A stretch of 36,164 nucleotides of DNA from Burkholderiales bacterium (GCA_003963005.1 RXJW01000071.1:1-36164); one strand, 5' to 3'; positions 26,282 through 34,980 are shown, counted from the stretch's first letter. Made by a program: numbers and translations. The notes: generated from the sequence alone by a model not told the origin.

Positions 26282-26596
26282 ATGAACGCACTGCCTCGCT
26301 GGATCGCCTTCGCCTCCGCGCCCGCCGTCCTGGCCCTGCACCTGTCGGCCACGCACGCCTTCACCGACAGCAATGCCGAGTTGAAGGAGGTGGCCGCCGA
26401 CCGGCCCGCGGTGCCGGTGGCGCCGGTCGTGACCCGCAGCGCGGGTGCCCGGCCTGCGGTGGCCTGGGTCCCGCTGTCGGCCAAATCGCTGGACGGCTTC
26501 CGGCCCGTGCTGCCCGAGGAGCGGCTGGCGGCTGCCCGGGGGCGCGCCACGCAGGTCGCACAGGCCGGCGTGGCGGCCAGCGCCGTGCGGCGTTGA
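26282..26596 (+). CDS. Small secreted protein of unknown function
   Basis: 104 residues, no family recognised. ATG at 26282 is preceded by a strong AAGGAG site. The N-terminus (RWIAFASAPAVLALHLSATHAFTDS) reads as a signal peptide with likely cleavage after THA. The mature part is Ala- and Val-rich with little predicted structure except a final amphipathic Ala/Arg segment. No cysteines occur after the signal region, so it is not a disulphide-bonded protein. The gene is divergent from a LysR regulator, and its stop (TGA) directly abuts the cheB stop on the opposite strand. Likely regulated by that LysR protein. The reading frame has a real start signal and is probably genuine. Confidence 0.7.
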   Translation: MNALPRWIAFASAPAVLALHLSATHAFTDSNAELKEVAADRPAVPVAPVVTRSAGARPAVAWVPLSAKSLDGFRPVLPEERLAAARGRATQVAQAGVAASAVRR

Positions 26597-27685
26597 TCAG
26601 ACGCGATTGAGCGAGATGCCGGCCGTGGCGCGCAGCCGCTCCAGCACTTTGGCGGCGATCTGGTTGAGCGGCAGCACTTCGTCGGCCGCGCCTGCGGCGA
26701 TCGCCTCGCGCGGCATGCCGAAGACGACGCAGCTCGCCTCGTCCTGGCAGTAGTTGTAGGCGCCGGCGTCCTTCATGACCTTCATCGCGCGGGCCCCGTC
26801 GGCGCCCATACCGGTCAGCATGATGCCGATGGCATTGGGCCCGACGACCTTGGCCGCCGACAGGAACAGCGCCTCGACCGACGGCTTGTGGCGGTTGATC
26901 GGCTCGCCGTCCTGCACGCGGGCGATGTAGTTCGCGCCGCTGCGTTCCACCGTCAGGTGCAGGCCGCCGGGCGCGATGTAGCCGTGGCCGGGCAGGATGC
27001 GTTCGCCGTCCTGCGCTTCCTTCACGCGGATCTTGCACAGGCCGTCCAGCCGCGCGGCGTAGCTCTTGGTGAAGCCGGGCGGCATGTGCTGGGTGATGAC
27101 GACGGCCGGGCTGTCGGCGGGCAGGTTGACCAGCACGTCCTTCGTGGCCTCGGTGCCGCCGGTGGAGGCGCCGATGAAGATGATCTTCTCGGTGGAGGCC
27201 CGGCCCAGGCTGGCCATCGTCACGGGCTTGGCGGGCGCGGGGGCTGCCGCGCCCGCTGCGACCGGCGGCGGCGCGCGGCGGATGTGCGCCTTGGAGGCGA
27301 TGCGGATCTTGTCGGTGATGTCCTGGGCGAGCAGCCGGATGCCGTCGGCCACGCCGATCTTGGGCTTGGCGACGAAATCCACCGCACCGAGTTCCAGTGC
27401 CTTGAGCGTGACTTCCGCGCCGCGTTCCGTCAGCGTGGACACCATCACCACGGGCATCGGGCGCAGGCGCATCAGGCGTGACAGGAAGTCGAGCCCGTCC
27501 ATCCGGGGCATCTCGACGTCCAGCGTGATGACGTCGGGGTTGAGGTTGCGGATCATCTCGCGCGCCACCAGCGGGTCGGCCGCGGCGCCGATGCACTCCA
27601 TGTCGGTCTGCCGGTTGATGATCTCGGTGAGGATGGAGCGGACCAGCGCCGAATCGTCCACCACCACGACCTTGGTCTTGGCCAT
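26597..27685 (-). CDS. cheB: Chemotaxis protein-glutamate methylesterase/deamidase CheB
   Basis: Removes methyl groups from chemoreceptor glutamates when its receiver domain is phosphorylated by CheA. 362 residues. The N-terminal receiver has DD at 10-11, phosphoacceptor Asp56 in [11 protein letters not shown], Thr84 in VSTLT and the Lys in FVAKP. After an Ala/Pro-rich linker the esterase domain shows the catalytic triad Ser174 (GASTGG), His200 (TQHMPPGF) and Asp296 (TGMGADGA). RBS GGAG sits 8 bases before the ATG and directly abuts the cheD stop (TAAGGAG), so translation follows on from cheD. Third gene of cheR-cheD-cheB. Confidence 0.97.
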   Translation of the reverse strand: MAKTKVVVVDDSALVRSILTEIINRQTDMECIGAAADPLVAREMIRNLNPDVITLDVEMPRMDGLDFLSRLMRLRPMPVVMVSTLTERGAEVTLKALELGAVDFVAKPKIGVADGIRLLAQDITDKIRIASKAHIRRAPPPVAAGAAAPAPAKPVTMASLGRASTEKIIFIGASTGGTEATKDVLVNLPADSPAVVITQHMPPGFTKSYAARLDGLCKIRVKEAQDGERILPGHGYIAPGGLHLTVERSGANYIARVQDGEPINRHKPSVEALFLSAAKVVGPNAIGIMLTGMGADGARAMKVMKDAGAYNYCQDEASCVVFGMPREAIAAGAADEVLPLNQIAAKVLERLRATAGISLNRV

Positions 27686-27697
27686 GGGCGTATCTCC

Positions 27698-28357
27698 TTA
27701 GAACAGATCGATGGAGCCGCCGCTGCTGGCGACCGGCTGCACCTTCTGGATCGCGGCCTTGTCCTGTTGGACGAGCGCGTCGGTATTCGTCGGGGCGAGG
27801 CGCTTGACCATCGCCTTGCCGCTGGCCGGCAGGAAGCAGACCTTGCGCGGGTAGACGTCCATGACGTCCTTGGAGACGATGGGAATGCGCTCGAGCTTCA
27901 GGAAGTCGATGACGAAGTTGGTGTTGCGCTCACCGACGTTGAGCGAGTTCATGCCCGAGATGACCGCGCCGCCACCGAAGATCTTGGCTTCCATGCGCGC
28001 CTTGCTGGCGCCGCGCTTCATCATCTCGTTGATGAGCAGTTCCATCGCGAAGGTGCCGTAGCGGCCGGAGTCGCCGTTGCCCTCGGGCAGCATGAAGTGG
28101 TTCATGCCGCCGACCTTGGCCACCCGGTCCCACAGGCAGGCCGCGATGCACGAGCCCAGCGTGGTCATGACGAGGATGTCCTCGCTGTCGACGAAGTACT
28201 CGCCGGGCAGGATCTTGACCGCCGCATTCTTGAAGTGGGCGTCGTAGAAGAAGAACGAGGCCTCGCCCTGCTTGCGGGGCTGTGTCTTGAGCTGGGTGAC
28301 CTTGGCCAGGGCGGCGGGGTTGCCGAGCGTGGATGCCGAGGCGAGGGGCGTACTCAT
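27698..28357 (-). CDS. cheD: Chemoreceptor glutamine deamidase CheD
   Basis: Deamidates specific glutamines of chemoreceptors to glutamate. 219 residues. The catalytic Cys is in MTTLGSCIAACLWD and the His in GGMNHFMLPEG, both as in known CheD proteins; the segment AKIFGGGAVISGMNSLNVGERN is also conserved. The start at 28357 follows the cheR stop by three bases and is preferred to upstream extensions, which lie within cheR in another frame. Both ends of this protein are longer than the minimal core, with a C-terminal tail ending GGSIDLF. Co-transcribed with cheR and cheB. Confidence 0.95.
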   Translation of the reverse strand: MSTPLASASTLGNPAALAKVTQLKTQPRKQGEASFFFYDAHFKNAAVKILPGEYFVDSEDILVMTTLGSCIAACLWDRVAKVGGMNHFMLPEGNGDSGRYGTFAMELLINEMMKRGASKARMEAKIFGGGAVISGMNSLNVGERNTNFVIDFLKLERIPIVSKDVMDVYPRKVCFLPASGKAMVKRLAPTNTDALVQQDKAAIQKVQPVASSGGSIDLF

Positions 28358-28359
28358 GA

Positions 28360-29211
28360 TCAGACCCGTTCGTAGATGGTTTTGCCGCGCAGCTTGAACA
28401 GGTCGCGGGATTCGGTGAAGTTCTCGGAGTGGCCCACGAAGAGCAGGCCACCGGGTCGCATGACGCGATGGATGCGCTCCAGCACCTTGCGCTGGGTCGG
28501 GGCATCGAAATAGATCATCACGTTGCGGCAGAACACCATGTGAAAGGGGTCGCCCAGCTGCCACTGCGCGTCCATCAGGTTCAGCGGGCGGAAGTCCACC
28601 CAGCGCTGCAGCTCGGGCTTCACGCGGATCTTGCCGGCGTTGGCGCCCGTGCCGCGCATGAAGAAGTTCTTCAGCCGCGTCGGGTCCAGCCCGCGCGAGT
28701 CGGCGTTGTAGACGCCGCGCTTCGCGGTGGCCAGCACATTCGTGTCGATGTCGCTGGCGACGAGCTGCACCGAGGCACTGGCCCCCAGGGCCTCGCTGCA
28801 GGTCATCAGGATGGAGTAGGGCTCTTCCCCCGTGGAGGCAGCGCAGCACCAGATGCGGACCTGCTTGCCGACGAAGGGCTTGAGGTCGTCCTTCAGCGCA
28901 TGGAAGTGGTGGTCCTCGCGGAAAAAGGAGGTCAGGTTCGTGGTCAGGCAGTTCACGAACTCCTGCCACTCGCTCGCCCCGGACGGGCCGGTGGACGCTT
29001 CCAGCCATTGCAGGTAGCTCGCGAAGCTCTTGTGCCCGGTCTCGCGCAGGCGGCGGGACAGGCGGCTGTAGACCATCGCATGCTTGCCGTCATGCAGGCT
29101 GATGCCGGCGTGGCGGTAGATCAGCTCGCGCACGCGATCGAAGTCGGCCTTGCTGAAGGTGAATTCGTGGTCGAGCGCGTCCGAGCCGGAGGCGAGGTCG
29201 GGTGCGGGCAT
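28360..29211 (-). CDS. cheR: Chemotaxis protein methyltransferase CheR
   Basis: Methylates chemoreceptor glutamates using S-adenosylmethionine. 283 residues from the ATG at 29211; the longer frame upstream is a shadow of the opposite-strand diguanylate cyclase gene. An all-helical N-terminal domain (FTFSKADFDRVRELIYRHAGI) precedes the SAM-binding fold with WCCAASTGEEPYSI, VASDIDTNVL, FHMVFCRNVMIYFD and LLFVGHSENF. The Shine-Dalgarno sequence is weak. It is first in cheR-cheD-cheB and divergent from the diguanylate cyclase operon with 199 bp between them. No cheA, cheW or cheY is in the window. Confidence 0.96.
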   Translation of the reverse strand: MPAPDLASGSDALDHEFTFSKADFDRVRELIYRHAGISLHDGKHAMVYSRLSRRLRETGHKSFASYLQWLEASTGPSGASEWQEFVNCLTTNLTSFFREDHHFHALKDDLKPFVGKQVRIWCCAASTGEEPYSILMTCSEALGASASVQLVASDIDTNVLATAKRGVYNADSRGLDPTRLKNFFMRGTGANAGKIRVKPELQRWVDFRPLNLMDAQWQLGDPFHMVFCRNVMIYFDAPTQRKVLERIHRVMRPGGLLFVGHSENFTESRDLFKLRGKTIYERV

Positions 29212-29351
29212 GTGGGCTGTCAGTTTTGTGGGTGCTCGCAACAGTTCTGGCGGTCGCGTGGCGATTCTGCACCGCAGCCCCCTTTTTACGGCCCGGGGCC
29301 GATTCAGCATAGTGCAATCAGGCTGCAGGAACGTGCCTGTTTCACGACCTG

Positions 29352-29365
29352 GGCCCCCGGGGGCC
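29352..29365. repeat. 14-bp GC palindrome in the cheR/diguanylate cyclase divergent region
   Basis: GGCCCCCGGGGGCC is a perfect palindrome 45 bp upstream of the diguanylate cyclase start. As DNA it could be a regulator site; as RNA, without a loop, it is a poor hairpin. In GC-rich DNA such runs can occur by chance. No clear sigma-70 or sigma-28 promoter was recognised in the 199-bp region. Confidence 0.3.
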
Positions 29366-29410
29366 GCTGATAGACTGGCCCGAAACCACAATCCCGGCTG
29401 ACGCCACTCC

Positions 29411-30148
29411 TTGGAACACCGCTTGCCCGCTTCCCAGCTCATCGATGCCTCGGCGCTCGATCTGGACCAGGCCCTGCAGTTGCTGCAGCAGGCGGGCGCC
29501 CTGCTGCCGGACGAAGCCCCCGGCAGCGTGGGCTGGCTGCAGGGCGTGCTGGACGCCCTGTGCGATCTCTCCAGCAAGGATGCGCTGACGGGCCTCGTCA
29601 ACCGCCGCAGCTTCGAGATGTCGCTGGCCCGCGAGGTCGACAGGGTCGCCCGCGCCGGCGAGCCCGCCCTGCTGCTGGTGCTGGACATCGACCACTTCAA
29701 GTCCGTGAACGACACGCACGGCCACGCAGCGGGCGACCTGGTCATCCGCGCGGTGGCCCGGGCCATCGAGCAGACCGTGCGACCGATGGACCTGGTCGCC
29801 CGCGTCGGCGGCGAAGAATTCGCGATCATCCTGCCGAGCTGCGCCTCCCACGTGGGGCTGGCGGTGGCGGAACGGGTGCGCGAGCGGGTGTCGGAGCTGG
29901 TCATCGAAGTGGCGCCCGGCCAGATGCTCAGCGTCACGGCGAGCCTGGGCGGTGCGTTTGCGCCGCAGTGGGTGCGCTCGTCGCCGCTGCTGTGGATGGA
30001 GCGTGCCGACCGCCAGCTCTACCGCGCCAAGGCGGAAGGCCGCAACCGCGCCTGCCTGGAACCGCAGGTCGACTCCGTCGTCAGCGCCGAAGAAAAGGGC
30101 ATGTTGTACGCCACGCTGAATCTCGATTTGCAACAGGACCTGCCATGA
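29411..30148 (+). CDS. Diguanylate cyclase (GGDEF domain, soluble)
   Basis: Makes cyclic di-GMP from two GTP. 245 residues, no membrane segment; an uncharacterised helical N-terminus of about 50 residues precedes the GGDEF domain (about 55-220). Key motifs are KDALTGLVNRRSF, LDIDHFKSVNDTHGHAAGD and the active site GGEEF at 133-137. RPMD (124-127), five residues before GGEEF, matches the inhibitory I-site RxxD, so product inhibition is likely. An in-frame stop at 29399 forces a late start: TTG at 29411 or TTG at 29423, since no ATG or GTG occurs early. The stop overlaps the ATG of the next gene by four bases (ATGA). Confidence 0.92.
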   Translation: MEHRLPASQLIDASALDLDQALQLLQQAGALLPDEAPGSVGWLQGVLDALCDLSSKDALTGLVNRRSFEMSLAREVDRVARAGEPALLLVLDIDHFKSVNDTHGHAAGDLVIRAVARAIEQTVRPMDLVARVGGEEFAIILPSCASHVGLAVAERVRERVSELVIEVAPGQMLSVTASLGGAFAPQWVRSSPLLWMERADRQLYRAKAEGRNRACLEPQVDSVVSAEEKGMLYATLNLDLQQDLP

Positions 30149-30942
30149 GCACGACCCCCGATCCTGCTGCTCCCCGCCCCACTCGCTCCGGCGCCCGCAC
30201 GCTTGCCGTCACGAGCGGCAAGGGCGGCGTGGGCAAGACCTTCGTCACCGCCAACCTGGCTGCGGCACTTGCTGCGCGCGGCCAGAAGGTGCTGGTGCTC
30301 GACGCCGACCTGGGCCTGGCCAACCTCGACGTGGTGCTGAACCTGCACCCCAAGCTGACGCTGCACGACGTCTTCACCGAAAAGGCGACCCTGGAGCAGG
30401 CCATCCTGCCCGCGCCGGGTGGCTTTTCGGTGCTGCTGGCCGGCTCCGGCATGGTGGAGTACTCGCGCCTCACGCCCGAGGTGCGCGACAAGCTGCTGCA
30501 CATCATCGACCTCGTCAAGCCGCGCTTCGATTGGGTGCTGCTCGACACCGGCGCCGGCATCTCGGATGTGGTGCTGTTCGCCATCTCGCTCGCGCAGGAC
30601 GTGCTCGTCGTCGCCACGCCCGAGCCCACGTCGCTGACTGACGCCTATGCCACGATCAAGGTGCTGGCCACGCAGCAGGAGCGCCGCCATGTCGGGCTGC
30701 TCGTCAACCAGGCCAACCGCGTCGGCGAGGGCAAGCTCATCTGCGGTCAGCTCCAGCAGGTGCTGCAGCGTTTCGTCGGCCCCGCCCCGGGCCAGGCCTT
30801 CCGGCTGGAGTTGCTGGGCGAGGTGAAATCCGACCCGGCCGTGCGCCAGGCCGTGCTGAAGCGCCAGCTCATGCTCGAAAACTACCCGGGCTGCGACGCG
30901 GCCCAGGCGATCAAGGCCCTCGCGGCCAAGCTCCTTGGCTGA
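30145..30942 (+). CDS. FlhG/FleN-like MinD-family ATPase
   Basis: 265 residues. The deviant Walker A motif is SGKGGVGKT (24-32), followed by LVLDADLGLANLDVVL. EPTSLTDAYATIKVL, LLVNQANRVGEG and the C-terminal LGEVKSDPAVRQAVLKRQ all follow the FlhG/FleN/YlxH subfamily more closely than MinD itself. These proteins set flagellar number, usually with FlhF and FleQ. The ATG at 30145 overlaps the diguanylate cyclase stop, so the two are translationally coupled. The usual neighbour flhF is not in the window, so a related c-di-GMP-linked ParA role is possible. The 3' end overlaps the hemoglobin gene by 8 bases. Confidence 0.85.
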   Translation: MSTTPDPAAPRPTRSGARTLAVTSGKGGVGKTFVTANLAAALAARGQKVLVLDADLGLANLDVVLNLHPKLTLHDVFTEKATLEQAILPAPGGFSVLLAGSGMVEYSRLTPEVRDKLLHIIDLVKPRFDWVLLDTGAGISDVVLFAISLAQDVLVVATPEPTSLTDAYATIKVLATQQERRHVGLLVNQANRVGEGKLICGQLQQVLQRFVGPAPGQAFRLELLGEVKSDPAVRQAVLKRQLMLENYPGCDAAQAIKALAAKLLG

Positions 30943-31330
30943 TTCCGCCCCCGCCACCGCATTCGACGGAATGGGCGGCGAGGCCCGCGTGCGCGAGCTC
31001 GTCGACCGTTTCTACGACCTGATGGACCTGGAGCCCGGCTACGCCCGGCTGCGTGCGGCGCATGGCGCCTCGCTCGACAGTGCCCGCGACAAGCTCTTCT
31101 GGTTCCTGTGCGGCTGGCTCGGTGGGCCTGACCACTACATCAGCCGCTTCGGCCACCCGCGGCTGCGGGCGCGGCACCTGCCGTTCCGCATCGGCATTGC
31201 CGAGCGCGACGAATGGCTGGCCTGCATGGCGCAGGCGATGCAGGAAACCGGGGTCGACCCCGCGCTGCAGGCGCGCCTGGCCGAGTCCTTCGCGGGCACG
31301 GCCGACTGGATGCGCAACGTCGGCGGTTGA
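30935..31330 (+). CDS. Group II truncated hemoglobin
   Basis: Small heme protein of the 2-on-2 globin fold, binding O2, NO or related ligands; group II members are often linked to stress or redox roles. 131 residues. Key features are the B-helix FYDLMD with Tyr27 at B10, FLCGWLGGPDHY, GHPRLRARH with proximal His81, and ERDEWLACM with Trp94 at G8, the group II marker. The frame starts at TTG 30935, inside the end of the upstream ATPase gene (8-base overlap); the first later ATG (30971) would cut into the family N-terminus. It closes the diguanylate cyclase-FlhG-globin operon. A hairpin after the stop may end the transcript. Confidence 0.9.
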   Translation: MADSAPATAFDGMGGEARVRELVDRFYDLMDLEPGYARLRAAHGASLDSARDKLFWFLCGWLGGPDHYISRFGHPRLRARHLPFRIGIAERDEWLACMAQAMQETGVDPALQARLAESFAGTADWMRNVGG

Positions 31331-31340
31331 CGGGCCGTGA

Positions 31341-31381
31341 GCCCGCCGAAGCGGGCAGCCGGCCGGCCGCCCGCCGCGGGC
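31341..31381. terminator. Hairpin pair between convergent globin and TonB-like genes
   Basis: GCCCGC (31341-31346) pairs with GCGGGC (31351-31356) around a CGAA loop (TTCG on the minus strand), and a second hairpin lies at 31369-31381 (GCCCG/CGGGC). They occupy the 55-bp gap between the convergent stops. The tetraloop form suits a bidirectional terminator, though neither strand has a T-tract. Confidence 0.4.
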
Positions 31382-31385
31382 GAGG

Positions 31386-32033
31386 TCAGTCGATGCGGAA
31401 GGCGAAATCCTGCTGGAACATCGCATCGCCCTGGCATTGGTAGCCGGCCAGGGCGGTCTCGACGGCGCGCTGCAGGGAGCGGCGGGTCTTGCCGTCGACC
31501 GCCCCTTGGGCCACGCGGACCTCGGTGCCCACCACACGGCCACCACGCACGGTCGCCACGACGTTGAGCACGGCCTCGCCGGTCCAGTTGACCACCGGCA
31601 CCTCGGGGCGTGGCATCACCGAGCAGACGGCACCCGGGGCCGTGATCCGGGTGCTGGTGTCCACCACCGGCGGCGTGGCCGTCGTGCCGCTGCCGGCACC
31701 GAGGCCTGCGCCTGAACCCCCGGGCACAGCGGGCAGTGCCTCCGGGTGCGCCGCGTCGGCGCGCTGCGGTGTTTCCTCGACCCAGGGCAGGGGCTTCACC
31801 TGGTCCACGACGGGCGCGGTCAGGACCGGCTTGTCCACCTTGATCCGTTCCTGCTTGATCGGGTCGGCCTGGCGGTCATCGGGTCTGGGCAGCAGGACCG
31901 TGGCCTCGGGTGTCTTGGGAACGGGCTTGATCAGGCCCGCGCTCAGGGCGTAGATGCCTGCCAGATGCAGGGCAGCCACAAGGCCGATGCCCACGTAGCG
32001 GGTCGGGGCGGGGGATTGGCGGGACAGGTTCAT
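31386..32033 (-). CDS. TonB-family energy-transducer-like protein
   Basis: 215 residues. A single N-terminal membrane anchor (about 13-34) follows a short cytoplasmic tail, then a Pro- and Lys-rich periplasmic region (KPVPKTPEA, KVDKPVLTAPVVDQVKPLPW), a Gly/Ala-rich linker and a C-terminal TonB-like domain with VNWTGEAVLNVVATVRGGRVVG. This layout is that of TonB, which transmits proton-motive force from ExbB/ExbD to outer-membrane receptors. Two Cys (VCSVM and YQCQGD) frame the C-terminal domain and could form a disulphide. No exbB, exbD or receptor gene is next to it, so its partner system is unknown. Confidence 0.8.
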   Translation of the reverse strand: MNLSRQSPAPTRYVGIGLVAALHLAGIYALSAGLIKPVPKTPEATVLLPRPDDRQADPIKQERIKVDKPVLTAPVVDQVKPLPWVEETPQRADAAHPEALPAVPGGSGAGLGAGSGTTATPPVVDTSTRITAPGAVCSVMPRPEVPVVNWTGEAVLNVVATVRGGRVVGTEVRVAQGAVDGKTRRSLQRAVETALAGYQCQGDAMFQQDFAFRID

Positions 32034-32131
32034 GGGCGCTCCTCGTCATGGGCTGGGGAAACCGGTGTCGCGCTACGGCGTCTTGCGGGCCAGACTACCG
32101 TGCCGCCGAGCCTGTGGTCAATGGCGTTAGG

Positions 32132-32155
32132 CCGCGTCGCGGCGGGGCGACGCGG
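32132..32155 (-). terminator. 9-bp hairpin downstream of the Smr gene
   Basis: CCGCGTCGC (32132-32140) and GCGACGCGG (32147-32155) are exact reverse complements with a 6-nt loop. It lies about 30 bp after the Smr gene stop and 100 bp upstream of the TonB-like gene start, both on the minus strand. No T-tract, so it is a weak candidate terminator or processing site. Confidence 0.4.
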
Positions 32156-32185
32156 GCAGATTCCCGTTGACGAGTCAGCCCGGCG

Positions 32186-32830
32186 TCAGAGCGTGCCAGT
32201 CAGCAGCACCATCAGCGCACCGGCACCGCCATCGCTGGCGCGCGCCTGTACGAAGGCCAGCACTTCGTTCTTCTGCACCAGCCAGCGGCGCACGCGGCCC
32301 TTGAGCACGGGCTCCCGGCCCGGCGAGCCGTGGCCCTTGCCATGCACCACGCGCACACAGCGCAGGCCGCGCCGGGCGCTCTCATGGATGAACAGGCCCA
32401 GCGCCTCGCGTGCGGCATCGCGCCGCAGGCCGTGCAGGTCGAGCTGGGCCTGCAGCGCCCAGTGGCCGCGCCGCAGCTTGCGCACGACCTCGATGGCGAT
32501 GCCGTCACGCCGGAAGGACAGCGTTTCGTCGGTGTCGAGCAGGGTGTCCACGTCGATCTCGTCCGACAACGCCTGCAGCAGCACCGCGCGCTCGTCCGCC
32601 TCGCGCTGGCGCGGCTCGGGCGCGGGCTGCTCGCGGTCGTGCAGCACGCGGTCCACGCGGCGCAGCGGTGTCACCGGGCCGACGGTGAGCTCGAACACCC
32701 GCCGCTCCTGCTCGGCCAGGCGCAGGGCCGCGGCGACGCGTTCGCGCTCGGCCTCCGCGGCCAGGCGCGCGGCTGCCATCTCGCGGGCCAGCGGCTTCAG
32801 GTCGGCCAGGCTGCGCACGACCTTGCTCAC
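32186..32830 (-). CDS. Smr-domain protein
   Basis: 214 residues. The C-terminal Smr domain has [19 protein letters not shown] and [11 protein letters not shown], the two family motifs (LDLHG and HGxG), followed by NEVLAFVQA and GALMVLL. Smr domains act as nucleases or nicking enzymes in several systems, for example on collided ribosomes or at DNA. The N-terminal half is charged and helical (many Glu and Arg). The start codon is GTG (32830) and overlaps the RadC stop by four bases (GTGA), so the gene is coupled to radC. Confidence 0.9.
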   Translation of the reverse strand: MSKVVRSLADLKPLAREMAAARLAAEAERERVAAALRLAEQERRVFELTVGPVTPLRRVDRVLHDREQPAPEPRQREADERAVLLQALSDEIDVDTLLDTDETLSFRRDGIAIEVVRKLRRGHWALQAQLDLHGLRRDAAREALGLFIHESARRGLRCVRVVHGKGHGSPGREPVLKGRVRRWLVQKNEVLAFVQARASDGGAGALMVLLTGTL

Positions 32831-33501
32831 AGCAGCCCCCGCTCGGCAAACGACACCACCTCGCCCGCACCCACGACGAAATGGTCCACCACGCGCACGT
32901 CCACCAGCGCCAGGGCGTCGGTCAGGCGACGCGTCAGCACCTCGTCGGCGCGCGAGGGCTCAGCCACGCCGCTGGGGTGGTTGTGGGCCAGGATGACCGA
33001 GCCCGCACCCAGCGTGAGCGCCCGCTTGACCACCTCGCGCGGGTGCACGGTCGTGGACGTGAGCGAGCCCTGGAACAGGGTTTCCATGGCGATCAGTCGA
33101 AGCTGGGCGTCCAGGAACAGCGCGGCGAACACCTCGTGCCCCAGGCCGCCGAGGTGCAGCCGGACGTAGGTCTTGACCGCCGCCACGTCGCTCATCACGG
33201 GCTTCTCGGCCAGCCGCTGGCTGAGCGATCGGCGGGTGATCTCGAGCACCGCGGCTATCTCGGCCCGTTTGGCCGGGCCGAGGCCCTTGACCCCGCCGAG
33301 CTCCTGCACGCCGGTGGCCAGCAGGCCGGCCCAGCCCCCGAAGCGGTCCAGCAGGCCCTGTGCGAGCTGCAGCACGGGTGTGCCTTTCACACCGGTGCGC
33401 AGCAGCAGGGCGAGCAATTCCGCGTCCGCCAGCGCCTGCGGCCCCCGGGCGAGCAGCTTCTCGCGCGGGCGGGCATCGGGGGGCAGGTGGGTCAACGGCA
33501 T
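32827..33501 (-). CDS. radC: RadC-family (UPF0758) JAMM/MPN-domain protein
   Basis: 224 residues. The N-terminal half has a helix-hairpin-helix segment ([17 protein letters not shown]) and the C-terminal half is a JAMM metalloprotease-like domain with metal-binding HNHPSG and a following Asp (PSRAD), plus the Glu in [10 protein letters not shown]. Biochemical role is not established; older DNA-repair annotation is doubtful. It is coupled to the Smr gene downstream and divergent from the SlpA-type FKBP gene with 39 bp between starts. The same pairing with an FKBP/ispH neighbourhood is common in Burkholderiales. Confidence 0.93.
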   Translation of the reverse strand: MPLTHLPPDARPREKLLARGPQALADAELLALLLRTGVKGTPVLQLAQGLLDRFGGWAGLLATGVQELGGVKGLGPAKRAEIAAVLEITRRSLSQRLAEKPVMSDVAAVKTYVRLHLGGLGHEVFAALFLDAQLRLIAMETLFQGSLTSTTVHPREVVKRALTLGAGSVILAHNHPSGVAEPSRADEVLTRRLTDALALVDVRVVDHFVVGAGEVVSFAERGLL

Positions 33502-33540
33502 AAAATCGGCAGTCTAGCCAAGCGCTTCCAACCCTTGCCA

Positions 33541-33984
33541 ATGAACCCCATCCAGGCCGGCTCCTTCCTCACGCTGCATTACCGGCTCTCGGGCCCGGAC
33601 GGCGCCGACATCGTCAACACCTTCGACGACAAGCCCGCCACGCTGTCGCTCGGCGCCGGCCAGCTGTCCCCCGCCATCGAGGCGCGGCTCATCGGCCTGT
33701 CGGAAGGCGCGCACGAGCGCTTCGAGCTCGCAGCCGGCGAAGCCTTCGGCGACCGCAACCCCGAGCTGCTGCAGCGCGTGAAACGCGCGCTGCTGCGCGA
33801 ACTGGGCGACCCGGACGAGGTCTACAACGTCGGCGACGTCGTGCAGTTCCCCGGCCCGGACGGGCAGGGCGGCTACGCCGGCGTCGTGCGCGAACTCGGC
33901 GACGATGCGCTGCTGTTCGACTTCAACCACCCGCTCGCTGGCCAGCCGGTCAGCTTCGAGGTGCACGTGATCGGGGTGCTGTGA
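33541..33984 (+). CDS. SlpA/FkpB-type FKBP peptidyl-prolyl isomerase
   Basis: Cytoplasmic isomerase/chaperone of the SlyD-SlpA group. 147 residues. The FKBP parts are [36 protein letters not shown], and the C-terminal [20 protein letters not shown], which is characteristic of this group; an insert-in-flap domain lies between. Chosen start is ATG 33541; upstream frame extension runs into radC antisense and is rejected. Its stop shares bases with the ispH start (TGATG), as in many proteobacteria where slpA and ispH are paired. Confidence 0.94.
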   Translation: MNPIQAGSFLTLHYRLSGPDGADIVNTFDDKPATLSLGAGQLSPAIEARLIGLSEGAHERFELAAGEAFGDRNPELLQRVKRALLRELGDPDEVYNVGDVVQFPGPDGQGGYAGVVRELGDDALLFDFNHPLAGQPVSFEVHVIGVL

Positions 33985-34961
33985 TGGCGGGCGGCATTCA
34001 TCCGCAGGAAGTGGTGCTGGCAGAGCCGCGCGGCTTCTGCGCCGGCGTGGACCGCGCCATCGAGATCGTCGAGCGGGCGCTCGTGAAGTACGGTGCGCCG
34101 ATCTACGTGCGCCACGAGATCGTCCACAACACCTATGTCGTCAACGACCTGAAGTCGCGCGGCGCGATCTTCATCGAGGATCTGGCCGAGGTGCCGGCCG
34201 GCGCGACGCTCGTGTTCAGCGCGCACGGCGTGAGCCAGGAGGTGCGGCGCGAGGCGGCCGAGCGCGGCTTCCAGATCTTCGACGCGACCTGCCCGCTGGT
34301 GACCAAGGTCCACGTGGAAGTGGCCAAGCTGCATCGCGAGGGCTTTGAGTTCATCATGATCGGCCACAAGGGGCACCCCGAGGTCGAGGGCACGATGGGA
34401 CAGCTGTCCGACGGCATCTACCTCGTCGAAGAAGTGCACGACGTGGCCAAGGTGCGGGTCAAGAACCCGGCCAAGCTGGCGGTCGTCACGCAGACCACGC
34501 TCAGCGTCGACGACGCGGCCGAGATCCTGGCCGAGGTCAAGCGCGTGTTCCCCCAGGTGCGCGAGCCCAAGAAGCAGGACATCTGCTACGCCACGCAGAA
34601 CCGCCAGGACGCCGTCAAGGTGCTGGCGCCGCAGGTGGACGTGGTCATCGTCGTGGGCAGCCCGACGAGCTCCAACAGCAACCGCCTGCGTGAGCTGGCC
34701 GAACGCCTGGGCACGCCGGGCTACATGGTCGACGCCGCCGAGGACCTGCAGCCCGAATGGCTGGAAGGCCGCGCCCGCGTGGGCCTCACCGCGGGCGCTT
34801 CGGCACCCGACGTGCTCGTGCAGGCTGTCATCGACCGCTTGCGTGCCATGGGCGCGACGACTGTGCGCAGCCTGCCCGGCGTGGAGGAGCATGTGCGCTT
34901 CCCGCTGCCGATGGGGCTGGGTGACAAGTCGATGGCCGAGGTCAGCGCCTCCCGATCTTGA
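33984..34961 (+). CDS. ispH: 4-hydroxy-3-methylbut-2-enyl diphosphate reductase
   Basis: Last step of the MEP isoprenoid pathway: reduces HMBPP to IPP and DMAPP with an iron-sulphur cluster. 325 residues from the ATG at 33984 (a GTG one codon upstream is possible). The three cluster cysteines are Cys19 ([10 protein letters not shown]), Cys103 (DATCPLV) and Cys201 ([10 protein letters not shown]). Substrate-binding His48, His81 and His131 and Glu133 ([11 protein letters not shown]) are present. The start overlaps the FKBP stop. The gap to serS (74 bp) carries a GC hairpin. Confidence 0.97.
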   Translation: MAGGIHPQEVVLAEPRGFCAGVDRAIEIVERALVKYGAPIYVRHEIVHNTYVVNDLKSRGAIFIEDLAEVPAGATLVFSAHGVSQEVRREAAERGFQIFDATCPLVTKVHVEVAKLHREGFEFIMIGHKGHPEVEGTMGQLSDGIYLVEEVHDVAKVRVKNPAKLAVVTQTTLSVDDAAEILAEVKRVFPQVREPKKQDICYATQNRQDAVKVLAPQVDVVIVVGSPTSSNSNRLRELAERLGTPGYMVDAAEDLQPEWLEGRARVGLTAGASAPDVLVQAVIDRLRAMGATTVRSLPGVEEHVRFPLPMGLGDKSMAEVSASRS

Positions 34962-34980
34962 CGCCGGCGCTTCACGCACC

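Noticed and set aside
29212..29410. Sigma-28 (FliA-type) flagellar promoter for cheR or the diguanylate cyclase
   Set aside because: A GCCGAT sequence occurs near 29298, but no TAAA element sits at the required spacing on the plus strand, and the minus-strand candidate matches poorly.
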